Shown piece by piece: positions 17,354-25,568 of a stretch of 64,000 nt of DNA. Every line of letters starts with the position of its first letter. Position 1 is the stretch's first letter. The notes under the pieces were generated by a model. That model made no database searches. It saw only the letters and a list, made by a program, of their open reading frames with translations, and was not told the origin of the DNA. Made by a program: the position numbers and the translations under genes. Source of the DNA: Streptococcus sp. 'caviae' (GTDB lineage Bacteria; Bacillota; Bacilli; Lactobacillales; Streptococcaceae); assembly GCF_001937065.1 (NCBI RefSeq), contig NZ_MOWR01000006.1:1-64000 (forward strand). The letters run 5' to 3'.

Positions 17354-17694
17354 ATGTGAAATGTTTTAAATAGCATAATATAATTATCATATTTATTTAA
17401 TCTTATTGTTATCTATGAAATAATTACAATTATCAGACTTTCTTGCTTTTATTATTCTATTAAAAAAATGTGATGCTTTGTTTAAACTGAGCTAAAGGTT
17501 AATAAAATAAGGATTTTGAATAATTAAACGCTCTTATTTAATAAGGGCGTTTTTTAATATAATCATAAAACAAAGGAAAAGTTTTTTAAAAAATTCAAAG
17601 CTTTTTGTCTTGAAATTGTAATAAAATAGTGATATTATGACAAAGATGTATCATTTTAGTATACATTAATTCAAAATTATCATAAAGAGGAAAC
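17354..17694. other. AT-rich intergenic region before wecB
   Basis: 341 bp without a gene. It holds a terminator at 17527-17556 and an AT-rich stretch that must contain the wecB promoter. A TATTAT-like box lies near 17631-17638 and an RBS (AAGAGGAAA) just before 17695. Nothing else is recognised. Confidence 0.6.
17527..17556 (+). terminator. Terminator upstream of wecB
   Basis: AACGCTCTTATT and AATAAGGGCGTT form a 12-bp inverted repeat with one G-T pair, followed by TTTTT. It lies about 170 nt downstream of the protease gene. Confidence 0.75.
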
Positions 17695-18843
17695 ATGAAA
17701 AAAATTAAAGTTATGCTTGTTTTCGGTACGAGACCGGAGGCCATTAAAATGGCTCCTTTAATCAGGTCTTTAAAACAGCAGATCGATCGTTTTGATGCGG
17801 TGACTGTTGTGACTGCTCAGCATCGGCAGATGCTTGATCAGGTACTGGAAACATTTCACATTGACCCTGATTATGATTTGAACATTATGAGCAAGCAGCA
17901 GACATTGTCAACAATTACAACCAATGTCATTAACAAACTTGACGAGGTCCTCAAGAGTGAAAAGCCTGATGTTATCTTAGTACACGGTGATACAACAACA
18001 ACTCTTGCGGCCAGTATCTCTGCTTTTTACAATCAAATCAAAATCGGTCATGTTGAAGCAGGTCTTAGGACATGGAATAAGTATTCTCCATTTCCTGAAG
18101 AGGTTAACCGTCAGGTAACTGATGTTGTATCGGATCTTTACTTTGCACCGACCAATCAAAGCCGGGATAACCTGTTAAAAGAAAATCATCCTGCTGAGCA
18201 AATTTTTGTCACTGGGAACACAGCCATCGATGCACTGGCTCTGACCGTGAAAGAGGACTACCATCACAAGGTGCTTGATGAGATCAATCCAGACAACCGG
18301 ATTATTTTGGTCACCATGCACCGCCGTGAAAATCAAGGTGAGCCCATGCGCAGAGTGTTTAAAACGATGAGATCAGTTCTGGCTGACTATCCTGATGTTG
18401 AAATTGTGTATCCGGTTCATCTCAGCCCTTCTGTACAGGAAGCGGCTAAGGAAATTTTGGCAGATGTTAAACGTGTTCATCTGATTGAACCGCTCGATGT
18501 TGTGGATTTTCATAATTTAGCCAACAAGAGCTATTTCATCATGTCGGATTCCGGCGGTGTTCAGGAAGAGGCTCCTTCGCTGGGCAAGCCTGTCTTAGTA
18601 TTGCGGGATACAACAGAGCGTCCGGAAGGCGTAGCTGCTGGAACTTTGAAACTGGTGGGTACCGAAGAGGATGCTGTCAGAAGCGCGATGACAGACTTGC
18701 TGGATAATAAAGCAGCCTACGATAAGATGGCTCAGACTAAAAATCCTTACGGTGACGGTCAGGCCTCTGAACGTATTTTAGACGCTATTTCTCATTATTT
18801 TAAGGGCAGTGAGCGTCCGGCAGATTTTGGAATGGGGGAATGA
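17695..18843 (+). CDS. wecB: UDP-GlcNAc 2-epimerase (non-hydrolysing)
   Basis: A 382-residue enzyme interconverting UDP-GlcNAc and UDP-ManNAc. It starts with the classic FGTRPEAIKMAPL, followed by TAQHRQMLDQ, VHGDTTTTLA, GHVEAGLRT, TMHRREN, SDSGGVQEEAPSLGKPVLVLRDTTERPE, all hallmarks of WecB/MnaA. It heads a tight five-gene operon with a polysaccharide synthase, so it probably supplies UDP-ManNAc for that polymer. In S. mutans the homologue has been called epsC. The stop is 8 nt from the next start. Confidence 0.93.
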   Translation: MKKIKVMLVFGTRPEAIKMAPLIRSLKQQIDRFDAVTVVTAQHRQMLDQVLETFHIDPDYDLNIMSKQQTLSTITTNVINKLDEVLKSEKPDVILVHGDTTTTLAASISAFYNQIKIGHVEAGLRTWNKYSPFPEEVNRQVTDVVSDLYFAPTNQSRDNLLKENHPAEQIFVTGNTAIDALALTVKEDYHHKVLDEINPDNRIILVTMHRRENQGEPMRRVFKTMRSVLADYPDVEIVYPVHLSPSVQEAAKEILADVKRVHLIEPLDVVDFHNLANKSYFIMSDSGGVQEEAPSLGKPVLVLRDTTERPEGVAAGTLKLVGTEEDAVRSAMTDLLDNKAAYDKMAQTKNPYGDGQASERILDAISHYFKGSERPADFGMGE

Positions 18844-18850
18844 GTTTAGA

Positions 18851-19639
18851 ATGAGACGATTACTAAATCTTTCCGGCATGTTCCTGCTTTTGGTCTTGGC
18901 TGTTGGTTCAAGCCTCTACGTTGCTTTTCAGTACGGATCGATGATTGCGGGTATTTACGGTTTTCTTATTTTTATGGCTGTACTGACCCCATGGTTCCTG
19001 ACTGATTTGCTGGTCACTTGGACAGAGCTCTTCACCCTTATTATTAGTGCTTTTATTCTGGTGGTCGGTATTTCTTATATTCCTTTGAGAGACCGCTTAG
19101 TTTTGATTTGTGCCCTGCCCATTATACTAATCATTGCCAATCAGCTGGAAGGTCTGATTTTAGAGAAAAAAAGTGCTATTGCAGTTCAGACCTCCAAGGC
19201 TAAGAGCTACTATGAATATTATGCCCGCAAGGCTCAGCATTCTGATGACATCACGATTCAGACCATGCTGGTCAGCTGGGCCCATGCTGAGCAGTTCAAG
19301 CAAACGCAGCCCAAAGAATACTATGCCAGTATCAAGCGGATTAACCGCGCTATCTTTAAGTCCAAACAAGACAGTGACAGGGTCTTTTATTTAAGAAATG
19401 GTTTATTTCTCATTGTTCAAACCAGTTCAGATCCCAATTGGCATATTGGACTTGAAGAAGAAATCAGTATTAATCTGAGCAAGATTCGGTTTAATAATGA
19501 AAACAGTACTCATGAGATCCAATTCCAGTATGGCTATCAGATGGTTGATCATGAGAATTGGCAGCGTTATGCCTACTATGAGGATATTCTCAAGAGATTG
19601 GAACGTCTCTTGGAAACTCATATCATTGTAGAATATTAA
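18851..19639 (+). CDS. Membrane protein with a possible degenerate GGDEF-like domain (PssE-like)
   Basis: 262 residues: three or four N-terminal membrane helices (about 5-105), a charged linker (KAKSYYEYYARKAQHSD) and a soluble C-terminal domain. That domain reads DSDRVFYLRNGLFLIV followed by WHIGLEEEISINLSKI, which by pattern resembles a GGDEF domain whose GGDEF loop has become RNGLF; the I-site position reads QDSD rather than RxxD. This is inference from pattern, not a verified hit. Known: Listeria PssE is a degenerate GGDEF c-di-GMP receptor next to a GT2 synthase. The neighbours fit a polysaccharide co-polymerase role. ATG 18851 is chosen over an earlier in-frame start. Confidence 0.6.
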   Translation: MRRLLNLSGMFLLLVLAVGSSLYVAFQYGSMIAGIYGFLIFMAVLTPWFLTDLLVTWTELFTLIISAFILVVGISYIPLRDRLVLICALPIILIIANQLEGLILEKKSAIAVQTSKAKSYYEYYARKAQHSDDITIQTMLVSWAHAEQFKQTQPKEYYASIKRINRAIFKSKQDSDRVFYLRNGLFLIVQTSSDPNWHIGLEEEISINLSKIRFNNENSTHEIQFQYGYQMVDHENWQRYAYYEDILKRLERLLETHIIVEY

Positions 19640-19651
19640 GTGAGTGGAGTT

Positions 19652-19792
19652 ATGAATTTAACAAATGTATTTTTTAATATCGGGCTTGGCATAAGTCTCT
19701 TTTTTGCGGCCTGTTTTGTCATCTTATTCATCAGCTATTTAGTGATTCTTGAACGAGTGAATAAAAACTTTAAGGCGGTGGATGATGATTAG
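19652..19792 (+). CDS. 46-residue membrane peptide in the EPS operon
   Basis: ATG 19652 with TGAGTGGAG upstream opens a 46-codon frame. It encodes MNLTNVFFNIGLGISLFFA, one transmembrane helix up to about residue 34, and a charged tail (ERVNKNFKAVDDD). Its stop codon overlaps the start of the synthase gene, the arrangement expected for a co-translated subunit. Listeria PssD is a comparable small membrane partner of the PssC synthase, so a subunit role is likely but unproven. It is too short for standard ORF cut-offs. Confidence 0.7.
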   Translation: MNLTNVFFNIGLGISLFFAACFVILFISYLVILERVNKNFKAVDDD

Positions 19793-21095
19793 TCAGATTT
19801 TAATGATTATTAGTTTAATCTCAATTTGGTCTTCTTTGGCGATGGCCTTAATCATTTTGATGTCGGCCGTTCATTTCTGGTTTAAGCACAGTGATTTTGA
19901 CGTTGATACCAGTCCTTTGCCTGAATATCCGATGATAACAGTGGTTGTTCCGGCCCATAATGAAGACGTGGTTATTGCGCAGACAGCTAAGGCTATTTTA
20001 GACATGAATTACCCTCATGATAAGGTAGAAGTTATTCTTTTTGCGGATAACTGTGAAGATAATACCTATCAGGAAATGCAAAAGGTAAAAGCTCTGCCGC
20101 AATATGCTGACCGTGATTTAACCCTGATTGACCGTACGGGTACCGGCGGAAAGGCGGGCGTTTTGAATGACGCCCTGAAAATGGCTAAAGGGGATTACAT
20201 CTGTGTTTACGATGCTGATGCCATGCCTGAAAGAAATGCTCTGTATTTCCTTGTGCAAAAAGTGATGGAAGATCCTGAACGCCACGTTGCAGCCTTTGGA
20301 CGCAATAAGACTCGTAACGCCAATCAAAATTTTCTGACTCGCTGTATCAATCAGGAAATCGTTGTTACCCAGCGGATTCAGCACGTTGGTATGTGGCATT
20401 TGGGTAAGATTGGCCGTATTCCCGGAACGAACTTTATCATCAATACGGAGTTTGTTAAGAGTATTGGCGGCTGGCGAAATGGTGCGCTGACAGAAGATAC
20501 GGATATTTCCTTTAAAATTATGCAAAGCGGTAAACTAATCGCTCTGGCCCATAACTCTGAAGCCTTCCAGCAGGAACCTGAAACGCTGAAATCTTATTAC
20601 TTGCAAAGAAAGCGCTGGGCTAAGGGCAACTATGAAGTGGTTATTGCCAATTTCAAACATCTCTTTGGCCGCGGCAACTGGCGTGTCAAATGGGAAGTTT
20701 TCTACTATGCCTGTACCTTCTTTTGGTTTAATGCGGCGATTGTTCTGTCAGATATTCTTTTCTTCTCCAATCTGATAGCCTTGATTATCGGCTTATTCAA
20801 ACCAGGTGTTCAGATTCCTTTTGCCTTTGATACCAATAATGTGTATATGGCGCAGCTTTTGCTCTTTAACTGGTTCTTGATGATCCTGCTTTATCTCTTG
20901 CAGATTTCTATTTCGCAGGCGACCCAGCACGGTCAGGCGACAGTTAGGCAGATTTGGATTGCGCTGCTGTCTTACTTTACATACACGCAGCTCTTTATCA
21001 TAGTATCAATTTCATCTATTAGTTCTGTTATTATGGATAAAATCTTACGCCGTGATGGAACGAAATGGGTTAAAACGAAACGATTTGCAGGCTAA
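19782..21095 (+). CDS. Processive GT2 polysaccharide synthase (PssC/PgaC-like)
   Basis: About 437 residues: one N-terminal helix, a cytoplasmic GT2 domain and four or so C-terminal helices. The catalytic motifs of processive synthases are all present: VPAHNED, D in LFADNCEDN, DAD (VYDADAMPERN), TEDTD and QxxRW as QRKRWAKG. Such enzymes polymerise and extrude beta-linked sugars (cellulose, PNAG, hyaluronan, poly-ManNAc). The wecB gene in the same operon points to a ManNAc-containing product; the sugar cannot be read from sequence alone. ATG 19782 or 19785 may start it; both overlap the small gene. Confidence 0.87.
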   Translation: MMISQILMIISLISIWSSLAMALIILMSAVHFWFKHSDFDVDTSPLPEYPMITVVVPAHNEDVVIAQTAKAILDMNYPHDKVEVILFADNCEDNTYQEMQKVKALPQYADRDLTLIDRTGTGGKAGVLNDALKMAKGDYICVYDADAMPERNALYFLVQKVMEDPERHVAAFGRNKTRNANQNFLTRCINQEIVVTQRIQHVGMWHLGKIGRIPGTNFIINTEFVKSIGGWRNGALTEDTDISFKIMQSGKLIALAHNSEAFQQEPETLKSYYLQRKRWAKGNYEVVIANFKHLFGRGNWRVKWEVFYYACTFFWFNAAIVLSDILFFSNLIALIIGLFKPGVQIPFAFDTNNVYMAQLLLFNWFLMILLYLLQISISQATQHGQATVRQIWIALLSYFTYTQLFIIVSISSISSVIMDKILRRDGTKWVKTKRFAG

Positions 21096-21106
21096 AGGAG
21101 ACAGAA

Positions 21107-22216
21107 GTGAAAAAGAAAAAATTAAAATATATTTGGTTTGTCCTCTTTCTTGCGATACTGACTGCGGGATTTTACGTTATTCGTATTAAAAGTACTGATG
21201 ATATGCAGCAAAGCATTTATGAAGAATGGTCCAAATACTATGTGGTGACCCACGGCAAAAGCGCCTACGTCAAGACAGCAACAGACGAAGATAAGACTAC
21301 AGCCCTCTCTGAAGGACAAGGCTATGGGATGTATATCGCTGTTGAGGCTGCCCAAAAGGGTGCCAAGAGCAAGTCAGAATTCAGCAAACTCTATCGCTAT
21401 TATATGGATCACCGTACCGCAGGTACACAGCTGATGTCTTGGAAGCAAAACATCAAAGCAGACGGCTCCATTGAAGACCTGTCTAACAGCGCCACAGACG
21501 GGGATCTCTACATTGCTTATTCTTTGATTAAGGCTGCTGAGCTTTGGCCGGATAAGGCTGATACTTATAAGAAGCAGGCTAAGCTCCTCTTAAATGATAT
21601 TTTAGCCTACAATTATAACGCAGAGACGAAATCTCTGACTGTTGGAAATTGGGCCGTCAAGGGAACTGATTATTATGATCTGGTCAGAACGTCAGATGTC
21701 CTGCCTGAACAGTTTGATGTTTTCTATGAATTTAGTAAAAATGGCACTTGGAAAACGATTAAATCTTCAATGCTTGACAGCTTGGAGAAAATGAGCGATC
21801 AGCATAAGACTGGTCTTTTCCCAGACTTTATGTGGGTTCGCAAGTCCGGTGAAGTTAAGGCTGCTAAAGCGAATTTGGTTGCCAGCAAGTATGACGGCGA
21901 CTATTATTACAATGCCTGCCGCATGCCCTATAACCTAGCCAGAAGCAAGGACAAGCAAAGTCAGAAGATGCTCAAAAAGATGATGAATTTCTTTATGAAA
22001 CAAAAAAACATCTATGCGGGTTATAAGCTGAATGGCAAGCGCTTGGATGCGCATCAGTCGGCCAGCTTTGATGCACCTGTCTTTTATGCGGCTAAAAAGT
22101 TAGAGCATAAATATGAGCGCCTGCACCAACAGGAAAAGAAAGTCTTTGTTGACGGTCTGTCCTCAACGAATTACTATGACTCAGCCTTGACAACTATGGC
22201 TGTTTTGGGAGACTGA
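21107..22216 (+). CDS. Exported glycoside hydrolase family 8 enzyme (PssZ-like)
   Basis: 369 residues with an N-terminal signal or anchor helix (about 7-26). The GH8 acid glutamate lies in SEGQGYGMY (E69) and the signature SATDGDLYIAYSLIKAAELW (about 128-147) holds the catalytic aspartate region. GH8 enzymes cut beta-1,4 glucans, chitosan or related polymers. Placed 11 nt after the synthase, it probably trims or releases the polymer, as Listeria PssZ and cellulose-operon BcsZ do. A terminator closes the operon at 22251. Confidence 0.87.
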   Translation: MKKKKLKYIWFVLFLAILTAGFYVIRIKSTDDMQQSIYEEWSKYYVVTHGKSAYVKTATDEDKTTALSEGQGYGMYIAVEAAQKGAKSKSEFSKLYRYYMDHRTAGTQLMSWKQNIKADGSIEDLSNSATDGDLYIAYSLIKAAELWPDKADTYKKQAKLLLNDILAYNYNAETKSLTVGNWAVKGTDYYDLVRTSDVLPEQFDVFYEFSKNGTWKTIKSSMLDSLEKMSDQHKTGLFPDFMWVRKSGEVKAAKANLVASKYDGDYYYNACRMPYNLARSKDKQSQKMLKKMMNFFMKQKNIYAGYKLNGKRLDAHQSASFDAPVFYAAKKLEHKYERLHQQEKKVFVDGLSSTNYYDSALTTMAVLGD

Positions 22217-22250
22217 TCAGTGCTTGAAAGGCAGTAAAAAATAATAAAAT

Positions 22251-22315
22251 AAAAAGAACGGTTTGGCTTAAACTCCTGCAGCTATGTCTAAGAGTTGAGC
22301 GGCCGTTCTTTTTTT
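22251..22315 (+). terminator. Terminator of the EPS operon
   Basis: AAAAAGAACGG (22251-22261) pairs with CCGTTCTTTTT (22303-22313), with extra T residues after it. Confidence 0.8.
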
Positions 22316-22361
22316 GCTATTACGGCTGGCTTAGATGGTGGAGATTTGATAGAATAGATCT

Positions 22362-24266
22362 ATGATTATTTTACAAGGAAACAAGATTGAACGTTCTTTT
22401 GCCGGTGATCTACTGTTTGATAATATTACTATTCAGGTGGATGAGCGCGATCGCATTGCTCTTGTCGGCCGCAACGGCGCAGGAAAGTCTACTCTTTTAA
22501 AAATACTGGTGGGCGAAGAAGCAGCGAGCTCGGGAAGTATTGACAAAAAACGGGGACTGTCCTTATCGTACTTGGCACAGGACAGCCGTTTTGAGTCTGA
22601 CAGCACTATTTTTGAAGAAATGCTCCATGTTTTTGATGATTTACGTCAAGACGAGGAGCGGCTGCGTCAGCTGGAACTGAAAATGGGTGAGCTGACAGGC
22701 TCTGAATTGGATGATCTCATGCAGACTTATGACAAGCTGTCTGAAGATTTTAGAATAAGAGGCGGCTTTACTTATGAGAGTGACATTCGTGCGATTTTAA
22801 ATGCTTTCCAATTTGATGAGTCCATGTGGCAAATGAAAATTTCAGACCTGTCTGGCGGACAAAATACGCGTTTGGCCTTGGCCAAAATGCTTTTAGAAAA
22901 ACCTGAACTCTTGGTGCTCGATGAGCCGACCAACCATTTGGACATTGAAACCATTGCCTGGCTGGAAAACTATTTGACACACTATCAAGGAGCGCTGATT
23001 ATCGTCAGCCATGACCGCTATTTCCTAGATAAAGTAGCAACCCTCACCCTTGATTTGACCAAGCATTCATTGGATCGGTATGTTGGCAATTATTCTAGTT
23101 TTATGGAGCAAAAAGCCCAGAAACTTTTAGCTGAGGAAAAGCTGTTTGAAAAGCAGCAAAAGGAAATTGCCAAACTAGAAGATTTTGTTCAGCGCAATAT
23201 TGTCCGCGCGTCAACGACCAAGCGTGCACAGTCGCGGCGTAAGCAGCTGGAAAAAATGGAACGCTTGGAAAAGCCTGACAGCAATAGTAAAAAGGCTCAC
23301 ATGACCTTTAAATCAAGCAAGCCTTCCGGCCGAGAAGTTCTAAAGGTTACCGATGCAGCTATTGGTTATGAGGGTGAGGTTTTATCTGCCCCTATCAATA
23401 TGGACGTCAGCAAGTACGACGCTATAGCTGTTGTTGGCCCTAACGGCATCGGAAAAACCACTTTGATAAAGTCAATTCTTGGAACAGTGCCTCTCATTAA
23501 AGGTGATATCAAATATGGTGCTAATGTTCTGCTGGGGTATTACGACCAGACTCAGTCTAATCTGACGGCTGGCAATACTGTTTTGGAAGAACTGTGGTCG
23601 GCTTTTCCGACAAGCCCGGAAGTAGACATTAGAAACCGTTTGGGAGCTTTCCTGTTTTCTGGTGATGATGTGCAAAAGACAGTCGCTATGTTATCAGGCG
23701 GTGAAAAGGCCCGCCTGCTGCTGGCTAAATTATCCATGGAAGACAATAATTTTCTGGTTTTGGATGAACCGACCAATCATCTGGATATTGACAGCAAGGA
23801 AGTTCTGGAAAATGCCCTGATTGATTTTGACGGAACTTTGATTTTTGTCAGTCACGACCGTTATTTTATCAACCGTGTGGCAACAAAGGTTCTGGAGATT
23901 TCAGAAAATGGCTCTAAACTCTACCTGGGAGACTATGACTATTATTTAGAAAAGAAATCAGAAGAAACAGCTGCACTGGAAAACCAAGCCCCATCTTCTT
24001 CAGCTTCAGCTGCAGCCCAAGATTATCACAGTCAAAAGGCCAGTCAGAAAGAGTTAAGGAAAGTCATCCGTCAGCTCGAAGAAGCAGAGAGAAGGATAGA
24101 AGAGCTTGAAAATCAGCAAAATAGCATCAGTGAGCAGATGGCGGCAACCAACGATGCCAGTCAGCTTATGGATCTGCAAAAGGAGATGGATCAGTTAGCG
24201 CTTCAGCAGGAGGAGCTTATGGAAGAATGGGCAGCTCTATCGGAAAAAGCAGAAAGCTATCAGTAG
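22362..24266 (+). CDS. ABC-F family ribosome-associated ATPase
   Basis: 634 residues with two ABC domains and no membrane segment. Walker A motifs are GRNGAGKST and GPNGIGKTT; signatures are LSGGQNTRLALAKMLL and LSGGEKARLLLAKL; both halves have DEPTNHLD. The linker between them (about 240-310) is a charged helical P-site tRNA-interaction motif, and the C-terminus (about 560-634) is a glutamate-rich coiled coil. This is the architecture of YdiF/Uup-type housekeeping ABC-F translation factors. No resistance function is implied. RBS is TTACAAGGAA-like and weak around the ATG at 22362. Confidence 0.85.
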   Translation: MIILQGNKIERSFAGDLLFDNITIQVDERDRIALVGRNGAGKSTLLKILVGEEAASSGSIDKKRGLSLSYLAQDSRFESDSTIFEEMLHVFDDLRQDEERLRQLELKMGELTGSELDDLMQTYDKLSEDFRIRGGFTYESDIRAILNAFQFDESMWQMKISDLSGGQNTRLALAKMLLEKPELLVLDEPTNHLDIETIAWLENYLTHYQGALIIVSHDRYFLDKVATLTLDLTKHSLDRYVGNYSSFMEQKAQKLLAEEKLFEKQQKEIAKLEDFVQRNIVRASTTKRAQSRRKQLEKMERLEKPDSNSKKAHMTFKSSKPSGREVLKVTDAAIGYEGEVLSAPINMDVSKYDAIAVVGPNGIGKTTLIKSILGTVPLIKGDIKYGANVLLGYYDQTQSNLTAGNTVLEELWSAFPTSPEVDIRNRLGAFLFSGDDVQKTVAMLSGGEKARLLLAKLSMEDNNFLVLDEPTNHLDIDSKEVLENALIDFDGTLIFVSHDRYFINRVATKVLEISENGSKLYLGDYDYYLEKKSEETAALENQAPSSSASAAAQDYHSQKASQKELRKVIRQLEEAERRIEELENQQNSISEQMAATNDASQLMDLQKEMDQLALQQEELMEEWAALSEKAESYQ

Positions 24267-24329
24267 TCTGTCGATATATTGGTTAGACACTATTTGAGCT
24301 TAGAAGCTCGTGTTGATGCAATTTAAAAA

Positions 24330-24355
24330 GAGGCTGGAACTTCTGTTCCAGCCTC
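24330..24355 (-). terminator. Terminator-like hairpin, copy 1
   Basis: GAGGCTGGAAC / GTTCCAGCCTC is an 11-bp perfect stem with a 4-nt loop. The minus strand continues with TTTTTAAATT, so it works as a terminator in that direction. Confidence 0.7.
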
Positions 24356-24401
24356 AGACTGAAGAAAAAGTCAATTTTTATCAAAAGAACTATTGTGTTA
24401 T

Positions 24402-24536
24402 GATACTTTCCTTAGGTAGCGCGGACGGTAGCAACTTCCTTTGGAATTTCATACCTAGATTTTGAGCCCAAGTCTCAAAATCTCCGAACGCCAGAAATAA
24501 GTGATTTCTGGCGTTTTTGCTACAGCGGAAAGTATC
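24402..24536 (+). repeat. 135-bp structured inverted-repeat element (possible ncRNA or MITE)
   Basis: The ends GATACTTTCC (24402-24411) and GGAAAGTATC (24527-24536) are perfect 10-bp inverted repeats. GGTAGC at 24427 can pair with GCTAC at 24519. Inside lie GATTTTGAG/CTCAAAATC (24458-24482, 9 bp) and AACGCCAGAAAT/ATTTCTGGCGTT (24487-24515, 12 bp) followed by T residues, a terminator-like arrangement. There is no coding potential and I recognise no known riboswitch. Confidence 0.55.
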
Positions 24537-24643
24537 TGGACTAGGCTCGTTCAATTCGCCTATTTTTCTTATAGATTGTGAATTGATACTATCCTAAGAT
24601 GTGTGTGCTCGTGAAATACTAACTATAGAGTTTGTCTACAACC

Positions 24644-24669
24644 TGAGGCTGGAACTTCCGTTCCAGCCT
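24644..24669. repeat. Hairpin, copy 2
   Basis: Same 11-bp stem as at 24330 with a loop differing by one base (TTCC for TTCT). No T-tract follows on either strand, so it is a repeat rather than an obvious terminator. Confidence 0.6.
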
Positions 24670-24779
24670 CTGTGCATTTAGTTTGCTAAGATAGTAGCTG
24701 TTTATTCAATGATAAAGATGATAGGACAGTCGAAAGAGTTGCAGCAAGATGACATATTGCTGCATTCTTTTTGTGCTTG

Positions 24780-25568
24780 TTATTTCTCAAATTCTGCCTT
24801 GCTTTTGACGTCTCCGTATTCTTCAGCGACCTCAAGGCTGAGAATATCTTGGTAAGCAGGCAGACTGATGTCCTGGCCATACTTATTTTTAAGAGCAGTG
24901 GTGACTAAACGATAGGCAAGGTTGGCATTGCGTGAAAGTAAAGGACCATGGAAGTAGGAGCCAAAGATATTTTTATAATGAACGCCTTCGGTAGCATCTT
25001 CTTTATTATTGCCATTGCCATAAACCACTTTTCCCAGAGGTTTCTCGTCTGCAGCCAGAAATGTTCTGCCTTGATGATTTTCAAAACCGTAATAGGTTTC
25101 GTTGAATTCTTCATTGTGAATTTTAATATCACCAATGTAGCGATTGTTGTCCTGATTGAGCGTGTAGTGGCCCATCACGCCGATACCGTCAATCTTTTTT
25201 CCGTCAGCTTGGATATAGTATTGTCCCAAAAGCTGAAAGCCGCCGCAGATGGCCAGACCAACACCTCCCGCCTCAATAAAGCGGCTAATGCTTGCCTTTT
25301 TACCAGGCAGATCCTTGGCAACGATAGATTGTTCATAGTCTTGGCCGCCACCGAAGAAAATCATGTCGTAGTCCTTTTCATTAAAGGGATCTTCCAGTGA
25401 GACAATATCAAAGATCATTTGAGCCTTTAATTTTTCACCGACATATTTGAGCATCAAAATATTGCCATTGTCGCCATAGGTGTTGAGCAGATTGCCATAG
25501 AGGTGGGCAACTCTGAGCTGATATTGATAATCCGGTCTGTCAGGGGATTGCAAAGATGTATAAACCAT
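24780..25568 (-). CDS. gatD: Lipid II isoglutaminyl synthase, glutaminase subunit
   Basis: A 262-residue class I (CobB/CobQ-like) glutamine amidotransferase. The nucleophile cysteine lies in [15 protein letters not shown], the oxyanion strand in [10 protein letters not shown], and a late [10 protein letters not shown] gives the catalytic histidine. With MurT it amidates the alpha-carboxyl of D-Glu in lipid II, forming D-iGln, which is required for efficient peptidoglycan cross-linking in streptococci. Its start abuts the murT stop, so the two subunits are translationally coupled. Confidence 0.92.
   Translation of the reverse strand: MVYTSLQSPDRPDYQYQLRVAHLYGNLLNTYGDNGNILMLKYVGEKLKAQMIFDIVSLEDPFNEKDYDMIFFGGGQDYEQSIVAKDLPGKKASISRFIEAGGVGLAICGGFQLLGQYYIQADGKKIDGIGVMGHYTLNQDNNRYIGDIKIHNEEFNETYYGFENHQGRTFLAADEKPLGKVVYGNGNNKEDATEGVHYKNIFGSYFHGPLLSRNANLAYRLVTTALKNKYGQDISLPAYQDILSLEVAEEYGDVKSKAEFEK

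Larger units (their letters stand above)
24267..24779. other. Gene-free region with a structured element and paired hairpins
   Basis: 513 bp without a credible gene. It contains two near-identical hairpins (24330-24355 and 24644-24669) that bracket a 135-bp inverted-repeat element (24402-24536) with two further internal hairpins. A 64-codon minus-strand frame at 24686-24880 overlaps gatD and is not supported. Confidence 0.6.

Noticed and set aside
24686-24880. 64-codon minus-strand frame downstream of gatD
   Set aside because: It overlaps gatD in another frame and shows no start signal or family pattern.
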